Source: Allobosea sp. OK403
GTDB lineage: Bacteria; Pseudomonadota; Alphaproteobacteria; Rhizobiales; Beijerinckiaceae
Assembly (NCBI RefSeq): GCF_900113835.1
Contig: NZ_FOQV01000001.1
Span: 1 to 64,000 of the forward strand
Direction of reading: 5' to 3'
DNA length: 64,000 nucleotides
The position numbers and the translations under genes were made by a program. This document shows positions 17,371 to 26,475 of this stretch, piece by piece (the first letter of the stretch is position 1; the number at the start of each line of letters is the position of its first letter). The notes under the pieces are model-generated. The model was not told the origin of the DNA. It saw only the letters and a list, made by a program, of their open reading frames with translations, and ran no database searches.

Positions 17371-18393
17371 TCAGCGGCTTGGCGGCACGCTCGAGCCACG
17401 CACTACCAGCTCGGGTTGGGTCACGATCTGCGTGATCGCGTCTCGGGCGCCGGTGATGATGTCGAGCAATAGCTGGCCGGTGCGCTCACCCATCTCGCGA
17501 TGGCTGATGCGGATCGTGGAGAGTGAAGGGCTCACCATGTCGACGAGGGGCATGTCGTTGTGACCGATCACCGAGACGTCATCCGGGCAGCGCCGGCCCT
17601 GTTCGCGCAGTGCTTCGTAGACGCCTAGCGCCAGCAGGTCGTTGGCTGCAACGACGGCCGTCGTGTCCGGGCGCCGTTGCAGGAGCTCACGGGCGGCCGG
17701 CAGCCCGGCTTCACGGGTAAAAGCCGTCGCTTCCACGATGGCGTCGCTGCCAACCGGGAGACCGGCCGCTGCCATCGCCTCGATGAAGCCGCGACGGCGC
17801 AGCGAGCCGGTCGAGAGCGATTGCGGGCCCGCGACATGGACGATGGCGCGATGGCCGAGCCCAACCAGATGCTCGACAGCGAGCCGCATGCCTTCAATAT
17901 CGTCGGAAACCACAGAGGGGACGCGCGGGGCCGTCTCGGCGCGGTTGACCAGCACCACTGGCACCTGCCAGCGCAGGCACCGCTCGACGGCATCGTCCTT
18001 AAGCGAAACATTGGCGAGGACGAGTCCGTCGACGCGGCGGGCGACCAGCATCTGCAGGATGTCGGGCTGGATGGGCCGGTCCGGCGGCTGGTCGACGACG
18101 ATCAGGGCGTAACCACGCGCGGCCAGCACCCGCTCGAGCCCGCTGATGATCGGCGAGAATACCGGATTGGCGATGTCGGGAACGATGATGCCGACGAGAT
18201 GGGAGCGCCCACTACGCAAGCTGGCCGCCGCCGTATCGGGCCGGTATCCGAGCCGCTCCACCGCCTCGAGGACGCGCTGCACGATCGATGGGCCGAGCCG
18301 GTCGCGCTGAGACGGATCGAGCGCGCGCGAGACCGTCGAGGGGTGAACACCGACCTCGCGCGCCACGTCCTTGATTGTCGTCAACCCCGCCAT
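17371..18393 (-). CDS. LacI-family transcriptional repressor
   Basis: A 340-residue LacI-type regulator. The N-terminal helix-turn-helix TTIKDVAREVGVHPSTVSRAL (residues 5-25) and the hinge helix region near 50-60 are followed by a periplasmic-binding-protein-like core (LVGIIVPDIANPVFS; VVAANDLLALG; VIGHNDMPLV). It is divergent from the intradiol dioxygenase operon and separated from it by 162 bp holding a 46-bp palindrome. It is very likely a local repressor induced by a pathway metabolite. Confidence 0.9.
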   Translation of the reverse strand: MAGLTTIKDVAREVGVHPSTVSRALDPSQRDRLGPSIVQRVLEAVERLGYRPDTAAASLRSGRSHLVGIIVPDIANPVFSPIISGLERVLAARGYALIVVDQPPDRPIQPDILQMLVARRVDGLVLANVSLKDDAVERCLRWQVPVVLVNRAETAPRVPSVVSDDIEGMRLAVEHLVGLGHRAIVHVAGPQSLSTGSLRRRGFIEAMAAAGLPVGSDAIVEATAFTREAGLPAARELLQRRPDTTAVVAANDLLALGVYEALREQGRRCPDDVSVIGHNDMPLVDMVSPSLSTIRISHREMGERTGQLLLDIITGARDAITQIVTQPELVVRGSSVPPSR

Positions 18394-18436
18394 GTCGCGC
18401 TTGTAGCCGCTGCGCTTGACGGCGGCAATCGCGCCA

Positions 18437-18482
18437 ACTATGCATGCGCAATCGATTGCACAATCGATTGCGCATGCATAGT
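18437..18482. promoter_or_regulatory. 46-bp palindrome holding two LacI-type operators
   Basis: Perfect 22-bp arms (18437-18458 and 18461-18482) are separated by only CA. Within it the palindrome CAATCGATTG occurs twice (18449-18458 and 18461-18470), with centres 12 bp apart. Each has the central CG step usual for LacI-family operators. The site lies 44 bp from the LacI start and 74 bp from the dioxygenase start. Confidence 0.75.
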
Positions 18483-18555
18483 CGGTGCAATGGGATGGCC
18501 GGCCCCTTCATGGGGAAGCCGGAGCCGGCCGTCGTTTCGATGGAGTGGAGGCTCG

Positions 18556-19446
18556 ATGATCATTGCGCGTCAGGAGGATGTGACCGAGGCGGTGCTCGTC
18601 GCCATGGACGGAGCCGAAGATGCACGGCTGCGCAATGTCATGGCCGCCTTCATCCGCCATCTGCACGCCTTCGCACGTGAGGTTCGGCTGACCGAGGCCG
18701 AATACGAATATGCGATCGACATGCTCAACCGCATCGGCCAGGCCACGAACGACAGCCACAACGAGGGGGTTCTGTTTTCGGACGCGCTCGGCCTGTCGAC
18801 GCTGGTCTGCCTGCTGAACAACGGCCAGAACGGCGCGACCGAAACGGCCGCGGCCTTACTCGGCCCGTTCTGGCGGGCGAATGCGCCGCTGACCGAGAAT
18901 GGCGGCTCTATCGTTCGTTCGCCGACGCCGGGTCCACCGCTCTTCGTCGATTGCCGGATCCGCGATGCGCATGGCCTGCCGCTTGCGGGCGTGCGGGTTG
19001 ATGTCTGGCAGGCCTCGCCCGCCGGCATGTACGAAAACCAGGACGAGACCCAGGCCGACATGAACCTGCGCGGTGTCTTCAAGACCGACGCGGAGGGGCG
19101 CTTCGCCTTCCGCACCGTCAAGCCTGCCGGCTATCCCGTGCCGACCCATGGGCCGACCGGCGAGATGCTGGCGGCGCAGAAGCGCCATCCCTATCGCCCG
19201 GCGCATCTGCATGTGCTGGCCTTCAAGCCCGGCTTCAAGACGCTGATAACCCAGGTCTTCGTCGACGACGACGAGCATCTCGAAAGCGACGTCGTCTTCG
19301 GCGTGACGCAGGCGCTGATTGGCGATTTCCGCAAGGGAGCGGGGCCGGCGCCGGCTGCCGATGTCGCGGGCGAGTGGTTCAGCCTCGCCTACACCTTCGT
19401 GATGGAGCCGGGCGAAGCCGTGCTTCCGCAGCCTCCGATCAAGTGA
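18556..19446 (+). CDS. Intradiol ring-cleavage dioxygenase (hydroxyquinol/catechol 1,2-dioxygenase type)
   Basis: A 296-residue non-haem Fe(III) dioxygenase. The ATG at 18556 has GGAGTGGAGG just upstream; the open frame extends far upstream but overlaps lacI and is not coding there. An N-terminal dimerisation domain (about residues 1-100, with LLNNGQ and LLGPFWRANAP) precedes the catalytic domain. The Fe ligands are visible: Tyr159 in AGMYEN, Tyr193 in AGYPVP, and His217 and His219 in RPAHLHV. Length and N-terminus fit hydroxyquinol 1,2-dioxygenases best. The reaction would open the ring between two hydroxyls to a maleylacetate- or muconate-type product. It is first in an operon under the LacI repressor. 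Confidence 0.9.
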   Translation: MIIARQEDVTEAVLVAMDGAEDARLRNVMAAFIRHLHAFAREVRLTEAEYEYAIDMLNRIGQATNDSHNEGVLFSDALGLSTLVCLLNNGQNGATETAAALLGPFWRANAPLTENGGSIVRSPTPGPPLFVDCRIRDAHGLPLAGVRVDVWQASPAGMYENQDETQADMNLRGVFKTDAEGRFAFRTVKPAGYPVPTHGPTGEMLAAQKRHPYRPAHLHVLAFKPGFKTLITQVFVDDDEHLESDVVFGVTQALIGDFRKGAGPAPAADVAGEWFSLAYTFVMEPGEAVLPQPPIK

Positions 19447-19456
19447 GTCAGGTCCG

Positions 19457-20203
19457 ATGACGCAAATTCTCTCCGGCAAGGTCGCGGTGGTCATCGGCGG
19501 ATCGGGCGGCATCGGCGCGGCAGCGGCCAGGGCGCTCGCGGCCGAGGGCGCGACACTGGTCGTGACCTGGCGCTCCGACGAGGCTGCGGCGAGGGCCGTC
19601 ATCGCCGGCCTCCCGGGCTCCGGCCACATGGCGCGGCACTCTACCGTCGAGGACAGCGCAACACTGGTCGCGCTCGCGGCTGATGTCACGGACACGCTCG
19701 GGCGCTGCGACATCCTCGTCAACAGCGCCGGCTACACGAAGCCGATTCCGATTGCCGATCTCGATGCGCTGACCGACGAATTCATCGACGATATGTTCAA
19801 AGTGAACTGGCGCGGCCAGTTCGCCGCGATCCGCGCCTTCGCACCGCTGCTGAAGACATCCGGCGACGGGCTCGTGGTCAACGTCTCCTCGATCGCGGGG
19901 CTGAATGGCGTGGGCTCCAACCTCGCCTATGCCGCGATCAAGGCCGGCATCGACACGATGACGAAGTCGCTGGCGCGAGCCCTGGCCCCGGCGATCCGGA
20001 TGATGTCGGTTTCGCCGGGCGTCGTCGCGACCGATTTCGTGCCGGGGCGCGATGCGGCGGCCCTGGAGAAGGTTGCCACGACAATACCGCTGAGGCGCGT
20101 TGCGACCGCCGAAGACGTCGCGCGCGCCATCGCGGCCTGCGCGACGCATCTGACCTATTCGACCGGATCGATCCTGATCGTCGACGGCGGCAGGGCGTTG
20201 TGA
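19457..20203 (+). CDS. Short-chain dehydrogenase/reductase
   Basis: A 248-residue classical SDR. The Rossmann motif is GGSGGIG at residues 14-20, NSAG (in place of NNAG) is near 94, the catalytic Ser is in NVSSIAG near 139 and the YAAIK active site is near 152-156. It ends in the usual IVDGGRAL. It starts 10 bp after the dioxygenase and is followed 4 bp later by the BKACE gene, so it is part of the same operon. It may reduce a ring-cleavage product; no maleylacetate reductase is present in the window. Confidence 0.88.
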   Translation: MTQILSGKVAVVIGGSGGIGAAAARALAAEGATLVVTWRSDEAAARAVIAGLPGSGHMARHSTVEDSATLVALAADVTDTLGRCDILVNSAGYTKPIPIADLDALTDEFIDDMFKVNWRGQFAAIRAFAPLLKTSGDGLVVNVSSIAGLNGVGSNLAYAAIKAGIDTMTKSLARALAPAIRMMSVSPGVVATDFVPGRDAAALEKVATTIPLRRVATAEDVARAIAACATHLTYSTGSILIVDGGRAL

Positions 20204-20207
20204 GGCG

Positions 20208-21131
20208 ATGACGATGCGCACCATGCTCGATAAGGTCGTCATCACCTGCGCGGTCACCGGAAACCTGACGCGTCCCGATCAGACCCCGCATCTGCCGGTC
20301 ACGCCCGAGGAGATCGCCGACGCTTGCCTGGGAGCGGCGGAGGCAGGGGCGGCGGTCGCCCACATCCACGTCCGCGAACCCGGCACCGGCGCGCCGTCGA
20401 TGAAACTGGAGTACTATCAGGACGTCGTCGCGCGCATCCGAGCACGCGACCGCGCGCTGATCTTGAACATCACGACCGGTCCGGGCGGGCGCTTCGTGCC
20501 CTCGCAGGACGATCCCAAGATCGCAGCCGCCGGCACGACGCTGATGAATCCGGAGCAGCGTGTCGCCCATATCGCGGCGCTGAGGCCCGACATCTGCACG
20601 CTCGACCTCAACACGATGAATTCGGGCGGGCAGGTCGTCATCAACACGCCCGGCAATGTCCGGCGCATGGCCAAGGTCATCCGCGAGGCCGGCGTGAAGC
20701 CCGAGATCGAACTGTTCGACTCCGGCGACATCGCCTTGCTGCATGATCTGCTGGCCGACGGCACCCTGACGGGGCCGGCGCTCACCTCCTTCGTGATGGG
20801 CGTGAAATACGGCTTTCAGCCCTCGCCCGAGACCGTGCTCTACGCGCGCGGCCTGCTGCCGGCCGGCGCCCATTTCACCGCAATCGGGATCGGCCGCTCG
20901 ACCTTTCCGATGGTCGCTCAATCGGTGCTGGCCGGCGGTCATGCCCGTACCGGGCTCGAGGACGCTGTCTACGTCGACCGCGGCACGCTCGCGCCTTCAA
21001 ACGCCGCAATGGTCGAAAAGGCGCGGCTGATCATCGAACAACTCGGCGCCCAGATCGCGACGCCGGCACAGGCGCGGGCGCTCTTCGACCTTCCCTTGGC
21101 CGGGTCCGAGCCGGGACGGACGCCCGCATGA
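20208..21131 (+). CDS. BKACE family beta-keto acid cleavage enzyme (3-keto-5-aminohexanoate cleavage-like)
   Basis: A 307-residue TIM-barrel enzyme of the DUF849/BKACE family. The zinc-binding HIHVRE motif lies near residues 46-51, with LNITTGPGG and ELFDSGD as further family blocks. Such enzymes condense a beta-keto acid with acetyl-CoA to give a CoA ester plus acetoacetate. In this operon it could process the beta-keto acid made after ring cleavage and SDR action, giving central metabolites. A nearby internal ATG at 20214 is a possible alternative start. Confidence 0.9.
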   Translation: MTMRTMLDKVVITCAVTGNLTRPDQTPHLPVTPEEIADACLGAAEAGAAVAHIHVREPGTGAPSMKLEYYQDVVARIRARDRALILNITTGPGGRFVPSQDDPKIAAAGTTLMNPEQRVAHIAALRPDICTLDLNTMNSGGQVVINTPGNVRRMAKVIREAGVKPEIELFDSGDIALLHDLLADGTLTGPALTSFVMGVKYGFQPSPETVLYARGLLPAGAHFTAIGIGRSTFPMVAQSVLAGGHARTGLEDAVYVDRGTLAPSNAAMVEKARLIIEQLGAQIATPAQARALFDLPLAGSEPGRTPA

Positions 21132-21156
21132 CACGCAGGCAAGCGAGAGATTGGAA

Positions 21157-22173
21157 ATGAACGCACCGGCGAAGATGACCTCGATCATGGCGACGACTGT
21201 CCGGCTGCCGGCCAAGGCCGATGGGATCGAGGCGGTCGCGCCTGTGATCGAGCGGCGCTCGCTGGCACTTGCCAACGCTGGCGACGCGATTGTCGAGATC
21301 AGGGCGGCGGCTGTGAATCCGTCCGACGCCAAGGCCGCGATCGGGATGATGCCCTATGCCATCTTCCCACGCACACCTGGTCGCGATTTCGCGGGCATCG
21401 TCGTTGACGGGCCGGCCGCTCTGATCGGCAAGGAGGTGTTCGGCTCCTCCGGTGACCTCGGCATACGGCGCGACGGCACTCACGCGTCCCATCTCGTGGT
21501 CGAGGCGGACGCGTTGATCGAGAAGCCGGCCGGGATCACCCTTGCCGAGGCGGCCGGCATCGGTGTTCCCTTCGTCACCGCGCAGGAGGGCTTTCGCCGT
21601 TGCGGAATGCCGAAACCCGGCGAGACGGTCCTGATTCTTGGGTTGAACGGGAAGGTCGGTCAGGCAGCGGCGCAAATCGCCTCCTGGCAGGGCGCACGTG
21701 TCATAGGCGTGGTCCGCAAGGATGAACCCTATGCCGGCCACGCCCAAGGCGTCGTCACGGTGATCAATTCAAGTCGGGAGGACGTCGCCGGGACGGTCCG
21801 CGAACTCACCGACGGCAAGGGCGCCGACATCGTCTACAACACGGTCGGCGAGCCCTACTACGAGGCCGGCACGAAAGCGCTCGCGATCCTCGGCCGGCAG
21901 ATTTTCATCGCCGCCCTGAAGCAGACGGTTCCGTTCGACATCTTCTCCTTCTATCGCGGCCGGCACACTTATGTCGGCGTCGACACCCTATCCCTGTCCT
22001 CGATCGCTACCGCCGACATCCTGCGCGACCTCGTTCCGGGCTTCGCCACCGGCGCCCTGCGACCGTTCCCGATCCCTCCCGGCGCGACCTATCCGCTCGA
22101 GCGCGCTCGTGACGCCTATATCGCGGTGCTCGGTTCCTCGCGCGACCGCCTCGTCCTCCTGCCGAACGGATGA
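21157..22173 (+). CDS. Zinc-independent MDR-family oxidoreductase (quinone oxidoreductase-like)
   Basis: A 338-residue medium-chain dehydrogenase/reductase. It has the N-terminal GroES-like fold (AAVNPSDAKAAIGMMPYAIFPRTPG) and then the nucleotide-binding motif LILGLNGKVGQAAAQIA. The Cys/His zinc ligands are absent, so it belongs to the quinone oxidoreductase-like branch that uses NADPH. Start ATG 21157 is preferred to the TTG 6 bp earlier; GAGAGA lies upstream. The stop overlaps the cupin gene start by 4 bp. Confidence 0.82.
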   Translation: MNAPAKMTSIMATTVRLPAKADGIEAVAPVIERRSLALANAGDAIVEIRAAAVNPSDAKAAIGMMPYAIFPRTPGRDFAGIVVDGPAALIGKEVFGSSGDLGIRRDGTHASHLVVEADALIEKPAGITLAEAAGIGVPFVTAQEGFRRCGMPKPGETVLILGLNGKVGQAAAQIASWQGARVIGVVRKDEPYAGHAQGVVTVINSSREDVAGTVRELTDGKGADIVYNTVGEPYYEAGTKALAILGRQIFIAALKQTVPFDIFSFYRGRHTYVGVDTLSLSSIATADILRDLVPGFATGALRPFPIPPGATYPLERARDAYIAVLGSSRDRLVLLPNG

Positions 22174-22529
22174 TCGCCATGCATGTCGTGCGACTGAACG
22201 ATGCCCCGCGCTACGAGGCGCCTGGCCACAGCGACATGCGGATGTTCCGGCTGCAGGGCCGCGAGGCCGGGCCTGCCGACGTGATGTGGCTGGGAATGAG
22301 CCAGATCCTGCCGGGCGGTGGCATCGCCCCTTCGGCCTCTCCGGAGGAGAAATTCTACCTCGTGCTCGAAGGCGAAGTGACCTTCGAGACGCCGGACGGT
22401 GTCGTCATGCTCGGGATCTGGGATTCCTGCCGCATCGCCCCCAACGAAATGCGCTCCTTGCGCAACGAGACCAAACGCCCGGCCACGGTTCTGCTCGCCA
22501 TGCCGCTGCCCAACACCGCCAGAGGCTGA
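22170..22529 (+). CDS. Small cupin-domain protein
   Basis: A 119-residue single-domain cupin. The motif-1 region reads GGGIAPSASPEEKFYLVLEGEVTFE, with the usual metal-binding His replaced by Ser/Ala and a Glu/Lys pair kept. The second motif (IAPNEMRSLRNETKRPATVLLAMP) has Asn-Glu where His is common. Metal binding is therefore doubtful. It overlaps the MDR gene by 4 bp. A role in handling or isomerising a pathway intermediate is possible but not shown. Confidence 0.78.
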   Translation: MIAMHVVRLNDAPRYEAPGHSDMRMFRLQGREAGPADVMWLGMSQILPGGGIAPSASPEEKFYLVLEGEVTFETPDGVVMLGIWDSCRIAPNEMRSLRNETKRPATVLLAMPLPNTARG

Positions 22530-22560
22530 AGGCCCGGCTTGTCCACTGGGAGGAACGTCG

Positions 22561-23517
22561 ATGGATCGCCGTCAGTTCATCATCCGAGCCGGCCTTGCTG
22601 CCGGTACAGTGCTTGGCGCCCGCAGCGCTCTCGCCCAGAGCTATCCCAATCACCTCGTGCGGCTCGTCGTGCCATTCTCAGCCGGCAGCATGACCGACAT
22701 CCTCGCGCGCGCGGTCGCCGAGAGGCTTTCGCCGAAATGGAAGCAACAGGTGATCGTCGAGAACAGGCCGGGTATCGCCGGGACCAGCAGCGTCTCGCGC
22801 GGCCCGGCCGATGGTTCGCAACTCCTGCTGACTTCGAACGGTCACAGCGTTATCGGCGTCGTCAACAAGAATGTCGGCTTCGACCCGGTCAAGGATTTCG
22901 CTGGGATCGGTCGGGTTGCGACCACGCCCTTGCTCCTGATCGTGCCGCCCAATGCACCCTTCAGGACATTGGCCGAGTTCATAGCGACCGCCAGAGCAAA
23001 GCCCGGCGATCTGAGCTACGGCTCGGCCGGCGTCGGAAGTACAACGGGAATCGCCGCCGAACTGTTCAAGCAACTGACCAACACGCAGATGGTGCTGGTA
23101 CCGCATCGCGGCCAGCCGGAATCGCAGATCAGCGTGATGCGTGGCGATACCGCCATGGCCTTCACCTTCTTCACTGTCGGCGGCGACCTGATCCAGTCCG
23201 GCCAGCTGCGCGCGCTGGCCGTCACAGGGGCGTCGCGCCTCCCGCAGCTCCCGGATGTGCCGACCTTCGCGGAGGCAGGGCTGCCGAGCTTCGTCTACGA
23301 TAGCTGGTTCGGACTGCTCGCACCCGCGGCCTTGTCGCGCCCAATCATCGGCCAGATCGGCAGGGACGTCACCGAGGTCATGGCCGATCCCGCAACCGTC
23401 GGGCGCTTCGCGGCGCTAGGCGTCGAGATCACGACCTCGACGCCCGACGCCTTCGATGCGGAACTGCGCGGCGATGCCGAGCGCTACGGCAAGCTCATAG
23501 CGTCGGTCGGCGGCTGA
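22561..23517 (+). CDS. Tripartite tricarboxylate (Bug/TctC) solute-binding protein, orphan
   Basis: A 318-residue periplasmic protein of the Bug/TctC family. The ATG at 22561 follows GGGAGGAACGTCG. The N-terminus has a twin-arginine-like MDRRQFIIRAG signal ending at ALAQ. The mature part begins SYPNHLVRLVVPFSAGSMTDILAR, the family's hallmark. No tctA or tctB membrane genes are adjacent, so it is an orphan receptor, as is common in this family. It probably captures the aromatic or carboxylic substrate of the operon. Confidence 0.9.
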   Translation: MDRRQFIIRAGLAAGTVLGARSALAQSYPNHLVRLVVPFSAGSMTDILARAVAERLSPKWKQQVIVENRPGIAGTSSVSRGPADGSQLLLTSNGHSVIGVVNKNVGFDPVKDFAGIGRVATTPLLLIVPPNAPFRTLAEFIATARAKPGDLSYGSAGVGSTTGIAAELFKQLTNTQMVLVPHRGQPESQISVMRGDTAMAFTFFTVGGDLIQSGQLRALAVTGASRLPQLPDVPTFAEAGLPSFVYDSWFGLLAPAALSRPIIGQIGRDVTEVMADPATVGRFAALGVEITTSTPDAFDAELRGDAERYGKLIASVGG

Positions 23518-23629
23518 GCCGCTTGCGGCCTGTAAAGGTGCCGGCGAGCAGGGAGATGCGTGGGACGTAACCCGGCGGGACGATCACGCCCGCTGACCGC
23601 ACGGTCAACGAAAGCCAGGGAGAACGCCA

Positions 23630-24643
23630 ATGACAACGGAATGGGGCTTCACACGCCGTGCCGCTCTCGCCGCTGGTGCAGCCATGCTCGGCTGCGCCGG
23701 CGCGCCGGCACAGGACGCAAGACCGATCAGGCTCGTGGCCTTCGCCGGCGCATCGAACTGGCCGATCTGGATCGGCCAGCAGAAGAGCTTCTTCGCGGCG
23801 GAGAGGCTCCAGGCGTCACTCGAGATCACGCCGAACTCGCGCCAGATGGCGGCGGACGTCTTCAGCGGTAAGTTCGACGTCGCCCTGACCGCGATCGACA
23901 ACGTCGTCGCCTATGTCGAGGACCAGGGCGAGGCGCAGTTGCCGGGGCCCGCCGATTTCGTGGCCTTCATGGGCGTCGATGACGGCATGCTCTCGCTGAT
24001 GGCGGTGCCGGGGACAAAGTCCGTCAACGACCTCAAGGGCAAGGAGCTGTCGGTCGACGCGCTGACGACGGGATTCGCCTTCGTGCTGCGCGACGCCTTG
24101 ATGAAATCGGGCATCGGGGCCGACGAGGTCAAGTTCGTCGCCGTCGGCGGTGGAGCCCAGCGGCTGGCGGCCCTGCGCGAACAGAAACAGACCGCCACCC
24201 TGCTCAATTCGCCGCTCGACCTGATCGCGGAGAGCGCCGGCTCGGTGCGGCTGGCCGAGATGCACGCGCTGATCGGCCCCTATCAGGGCATTTGCGGCAT
24301 GGCGCGCCACGCCTGGCTCGCCGAAAACCGGGACACGGCCAAGGCGTTCGTGCGCGCCTTTCACGCCTCGGTGGCCTGGCTCGTCGACCCGGCAAGCAAG
24401 GACGAGGCGATCGCGATTCTGCGCGAGCGCGTGCAGGGCACGTCGCCGGAACTGGCGCAGAGGATCCATGCCCGGCTCACCCATCCCGAGCGCGGCATCA
24501 AGCGCGACGCAGCGATCGACATCGAGGGTCTCCGCACGGTCCTGCGCCTGCGCTCGACCTACGCGGCCGCTGGGCGGACCCTCAGCGATCCGTCACGTTA
24601 TCTCGATTCAGCCCTGATCGGTGAAGCCCTTGGCCGAAGCTAG
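23630..24643 (+). CDS. NMT1/SsuA-like ABC substrate-binding protein, orphan
   Basis: A 337-residue exported binding protein with an RR-containing signal sequence ending near GAPAQ (about residue 28). The mature part begins RPIRLVAFAGASNWPIWIGQQKSFF, typical of the NMT1/SsuA/ThiY class. The same pattern continues with the DVALTAIDNVVAYV and FVAVGGGAQRLAAL segments. No permease or ATPase gene is next to it. It is the last gene of the plus-strand run and is followed by a bidirectional terminator. Confidence 0.85.
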   Translation: MTTEWGFTRRAALAAGAAMLGCAGAPAQDARPIRLVAFAGASNWPIWIGQQKSFFAAERLQASLEITPNSRQMAADVFSGKFDVALTAIDNVVAYVEDQGEAQLPGPADFVAFMGVDDGMLSLMAVPGTKSVNDLKGKELSVDALTTGFAFVLRDALMKSGIGADEVKFVAVGGGAQRLAALREQKQTATLLNSPLDLIAESAGSVRLAEMHALIGPYQGICGMARHAWLAENRDTAKAFVRAFHASVAWLVDPASKDEAIAILRERVQGTSPELAQRIHARLTHPERGIKRDAAIDIEGLRTVLRLRSTYAAAGRTLSDPSRYLDSALIGEALGRS

Positions 24644-24739
24644 TGGCAGCTCCTGATAGTGCCGACTTTGAAATGGGTTCCCGCGCGGCCCGCCATGTCC
24701 TTGATCTCACGCCAGTTCGTTATGCTTACAGTCCTGCAT

Positions 24740-24779
24740 CGTGCCCGGGGCTCACCCTGTGTTGAGCCATCCGGGCACG
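24740..24779. terminator. Bidirectional terminator between convergent operons
   Basis: A two-tier hairpin: 9-bp outer arms CGTGCCCGG/CCGGGCACG and 6-bp inner arms GGCTCA/TGAGCC, with a 2-nt bulge and an 8-nt loop. It lies between the SsuA-like gene (plus, stop 24643) and the gamma-glutamyltransferase gene (minus, stop 24813). Confidence 0.7.
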
Positions 24780-24812
24780 CCAGGTCGATTACCTGCCTCC
24801 GGCTGCTCCTGA

Positions 24813-26408
24813 TCAGATACCGAGCGCGCAGCCGTCCTTGCGCGGGTCGGAGCCGCCGAGCAGCGTGCCGTTCTCCCAATCGATCCAGATCGCCTGGGCG
24901 CCGCCGATCGGCGTCTTGGCCGGCTGAACCTTGAAGCCCCGGCTTTCGAGCGCGGATCCGCAGGAGGCCAGCAGCCGGCCTTCGAGCTCGACGGTTGCGG
25001 TGCCCGGCAGCGGGAACAGGCGCGGCAGGTCGATCGCACTTTGCAGGTCGAGGCCGTGGTCGAACAGCTTCGACAGGAAATGGGCATGGCCCATCGCCTG
25101 GTAATGCCCACCCATCACGCCGAAGGAGAGGCAGACCCGGCCATCCTGCGCGAGCATGGCGGGGATGATCGTGTGCATCGGGCGCTTGCGCGGGCCGACC
25201 GCGTTCGGATGGCCCTGTTCGAGCACGAAGCTCTGGCCGCGATTATGGAGCAGCACACCCGATTTCGGCGTCAGCAACCCGCTGCCATAGGGATGGAAGA
25301 TCGAGTTGATGAAGCTGACCGCATTGCGGTCCTTGTCGACGACGGAAATGTAGACCGTGTCGCGATGCTCGGCTCCGCCTGTCAGGGCAGGCAGCGGCGC
25401 GGTCGCGCGCGCCGGGTCGATCCGGGCGGCAAGTTCATCGGCAAGCGCGTCCGAGAGCAGATAGTCGACCGGCACAGGACTGAGCGCCATGTCGGCGACG
25501 AACTGGTCGCGCGCGGCATAGGCCAGACGCGTTGCCTCGACCTCGATATGCAGGTTCTCGACAGTGAGCGGGTCGGGCTTCGGCGTGAAGCGCTCAAGGA
25601 TCTTCATGATCATCAGGGCGACGATGCCCTGGCCGTTGGGCGGGATTTCATAAACGGTGCGGCCGCGGAACTGCGTGCTGATCGGCGTGACGTATTCGCC
25701 CTCTGCCGTGGCGAAATCCTCCAGCGTATGCAGGCCTCCCGCCGCCCTGAGATAGTCCACGGTCTCGGCGGCGATCTCGCCGCGATAAAACGCGTCCCGC
25801 CCCTCGCGGCCGATCGCCTCCAGCGTCGCTGCCAGCTGGGGCTGGTGCTGGACCGTGCCGGCAGCCGGCGCCTCGCCATTGACCAGGAAGGTCGCGGCTG
25901 CGTTGGCATCCTGCCGCAGCAGGTCGCGCTGGTTGCCGAGATCATAGGCGACGCGCGGCGTGATCGCGTAACCGTCGCGGGCGAGCTTGACCGCCGGCTG
26001 CAGGATCTCGGCAAGCGGCATTCGGCCGTGATCCTTGACCAGTCGCGTCCAGGCGTCGACGGCGCCCGGCACCGTCACGGCATGGGGGGAGCGCCGTTCG
26101 ATCGTGGTGATTCCAGCCGCGCGGTACCAGTCGAGCGTGGCGGCGGCGGGTGTGCGGCCCGAGCCGTTATAGCCGCGGATATCGGTGCTGCCGCCCTTCG
26201 AGATCAGGGCGAAGCAGTCGCCGCCGATGCCGGTCGAACCCGCCTCGACCACGCATTGCACGGCGCAGGCGCCGACGGCCGCATCGACCGCATTGCCGCC
26301 GGCGCGCAGGATGTCGATGGCGACGAGCGTCGCCGCCGGATGCGAGGTGGCGGCCATGGCCTCGCGGCCGATGGCGAGGGAACGTCCGGGAAGCTCGAAG
26401 TCACGCAT
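24813..26408 (-). CDS. ggt: Gamma-glutamyltransferase family protein (no signal peptide)
   Basis: A 531-residue Ntn-hydrolase of the GGT family. The autoprocessing/catalytic Thr is in EHRDTVYISVVDKDRNAVSF (about residue 350), separating large and small subunit parts. The substrate-binding Arg region and GSGLLTPKSGVLLHNRG also match. There is no Sec signal, unlike periplasmic GGTs, so it resembles the cytoplasmic YwrD-like or acylase-like branch. It could hydrolyse gamma-glutamyl or acyl-amide substrates brought in by nearby transporters. It lies downstream of an oligopeptide-type binding protein on the same strand. Confidence 0.9.
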   Translation of the reverse strand: MRDFELPGRSLAIGREAMAATSHPAATLVAIDILRAGGNAVDAAVGACAVQCVVEAGSTGIGGDCFALISKGGSTDIRGYNGSGRTPAAATLDWYRAAGITTIERRSPHAVTVPGAVDAWTRLVKDHGRMPLAEILQPAVKLARDGYAITPRVAYDLGNQRDLLRQDANAAATFLVNGEAPAAGTVQHQPQLAATLEAIGREGRDAFYRGEIAAETVDYLRAAGGLHTLEDFATAEGEYVTPISTQFRGRTVYEIPPNGQGIVALMIMKILERFTPKPDPLTVENLHIEVEATRLAYAARDQFVADMALSPVPVDYLLSDALADELAARIDPARATAPLPALTGGAEHRDTVYISVVDKDRNAVSFINSIFHPYGSGLLTPKSGVLLHNRGQSFVLEQGHPNAVGPRKRPMHTIIPAMLAQDGRVCLSFGVMGGHYQAMGHAHFLSKLFDHGLDLQSAIDLPRLFPLPGTATVELEGRLLASCGSALESRGFKVQPAKTPIGGAQAIWIDWENGTLLGGSDPRKDGCALGI

Positions 26409-26475
26409 GGCAGGCCTGATCTTGGTTGGCCGTAGGCATCGACGCCGACGGCGGTGGGTTCATCATGACGGGCTC

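Noticed and set aside
17677..18555. Upstream extension of the dioxygenase to a 589-residue protein
   Set aside because: The extension lies over the antisense of lacI and the operator. The ATG at 18556 has a strong ribosome site and gives the family length.
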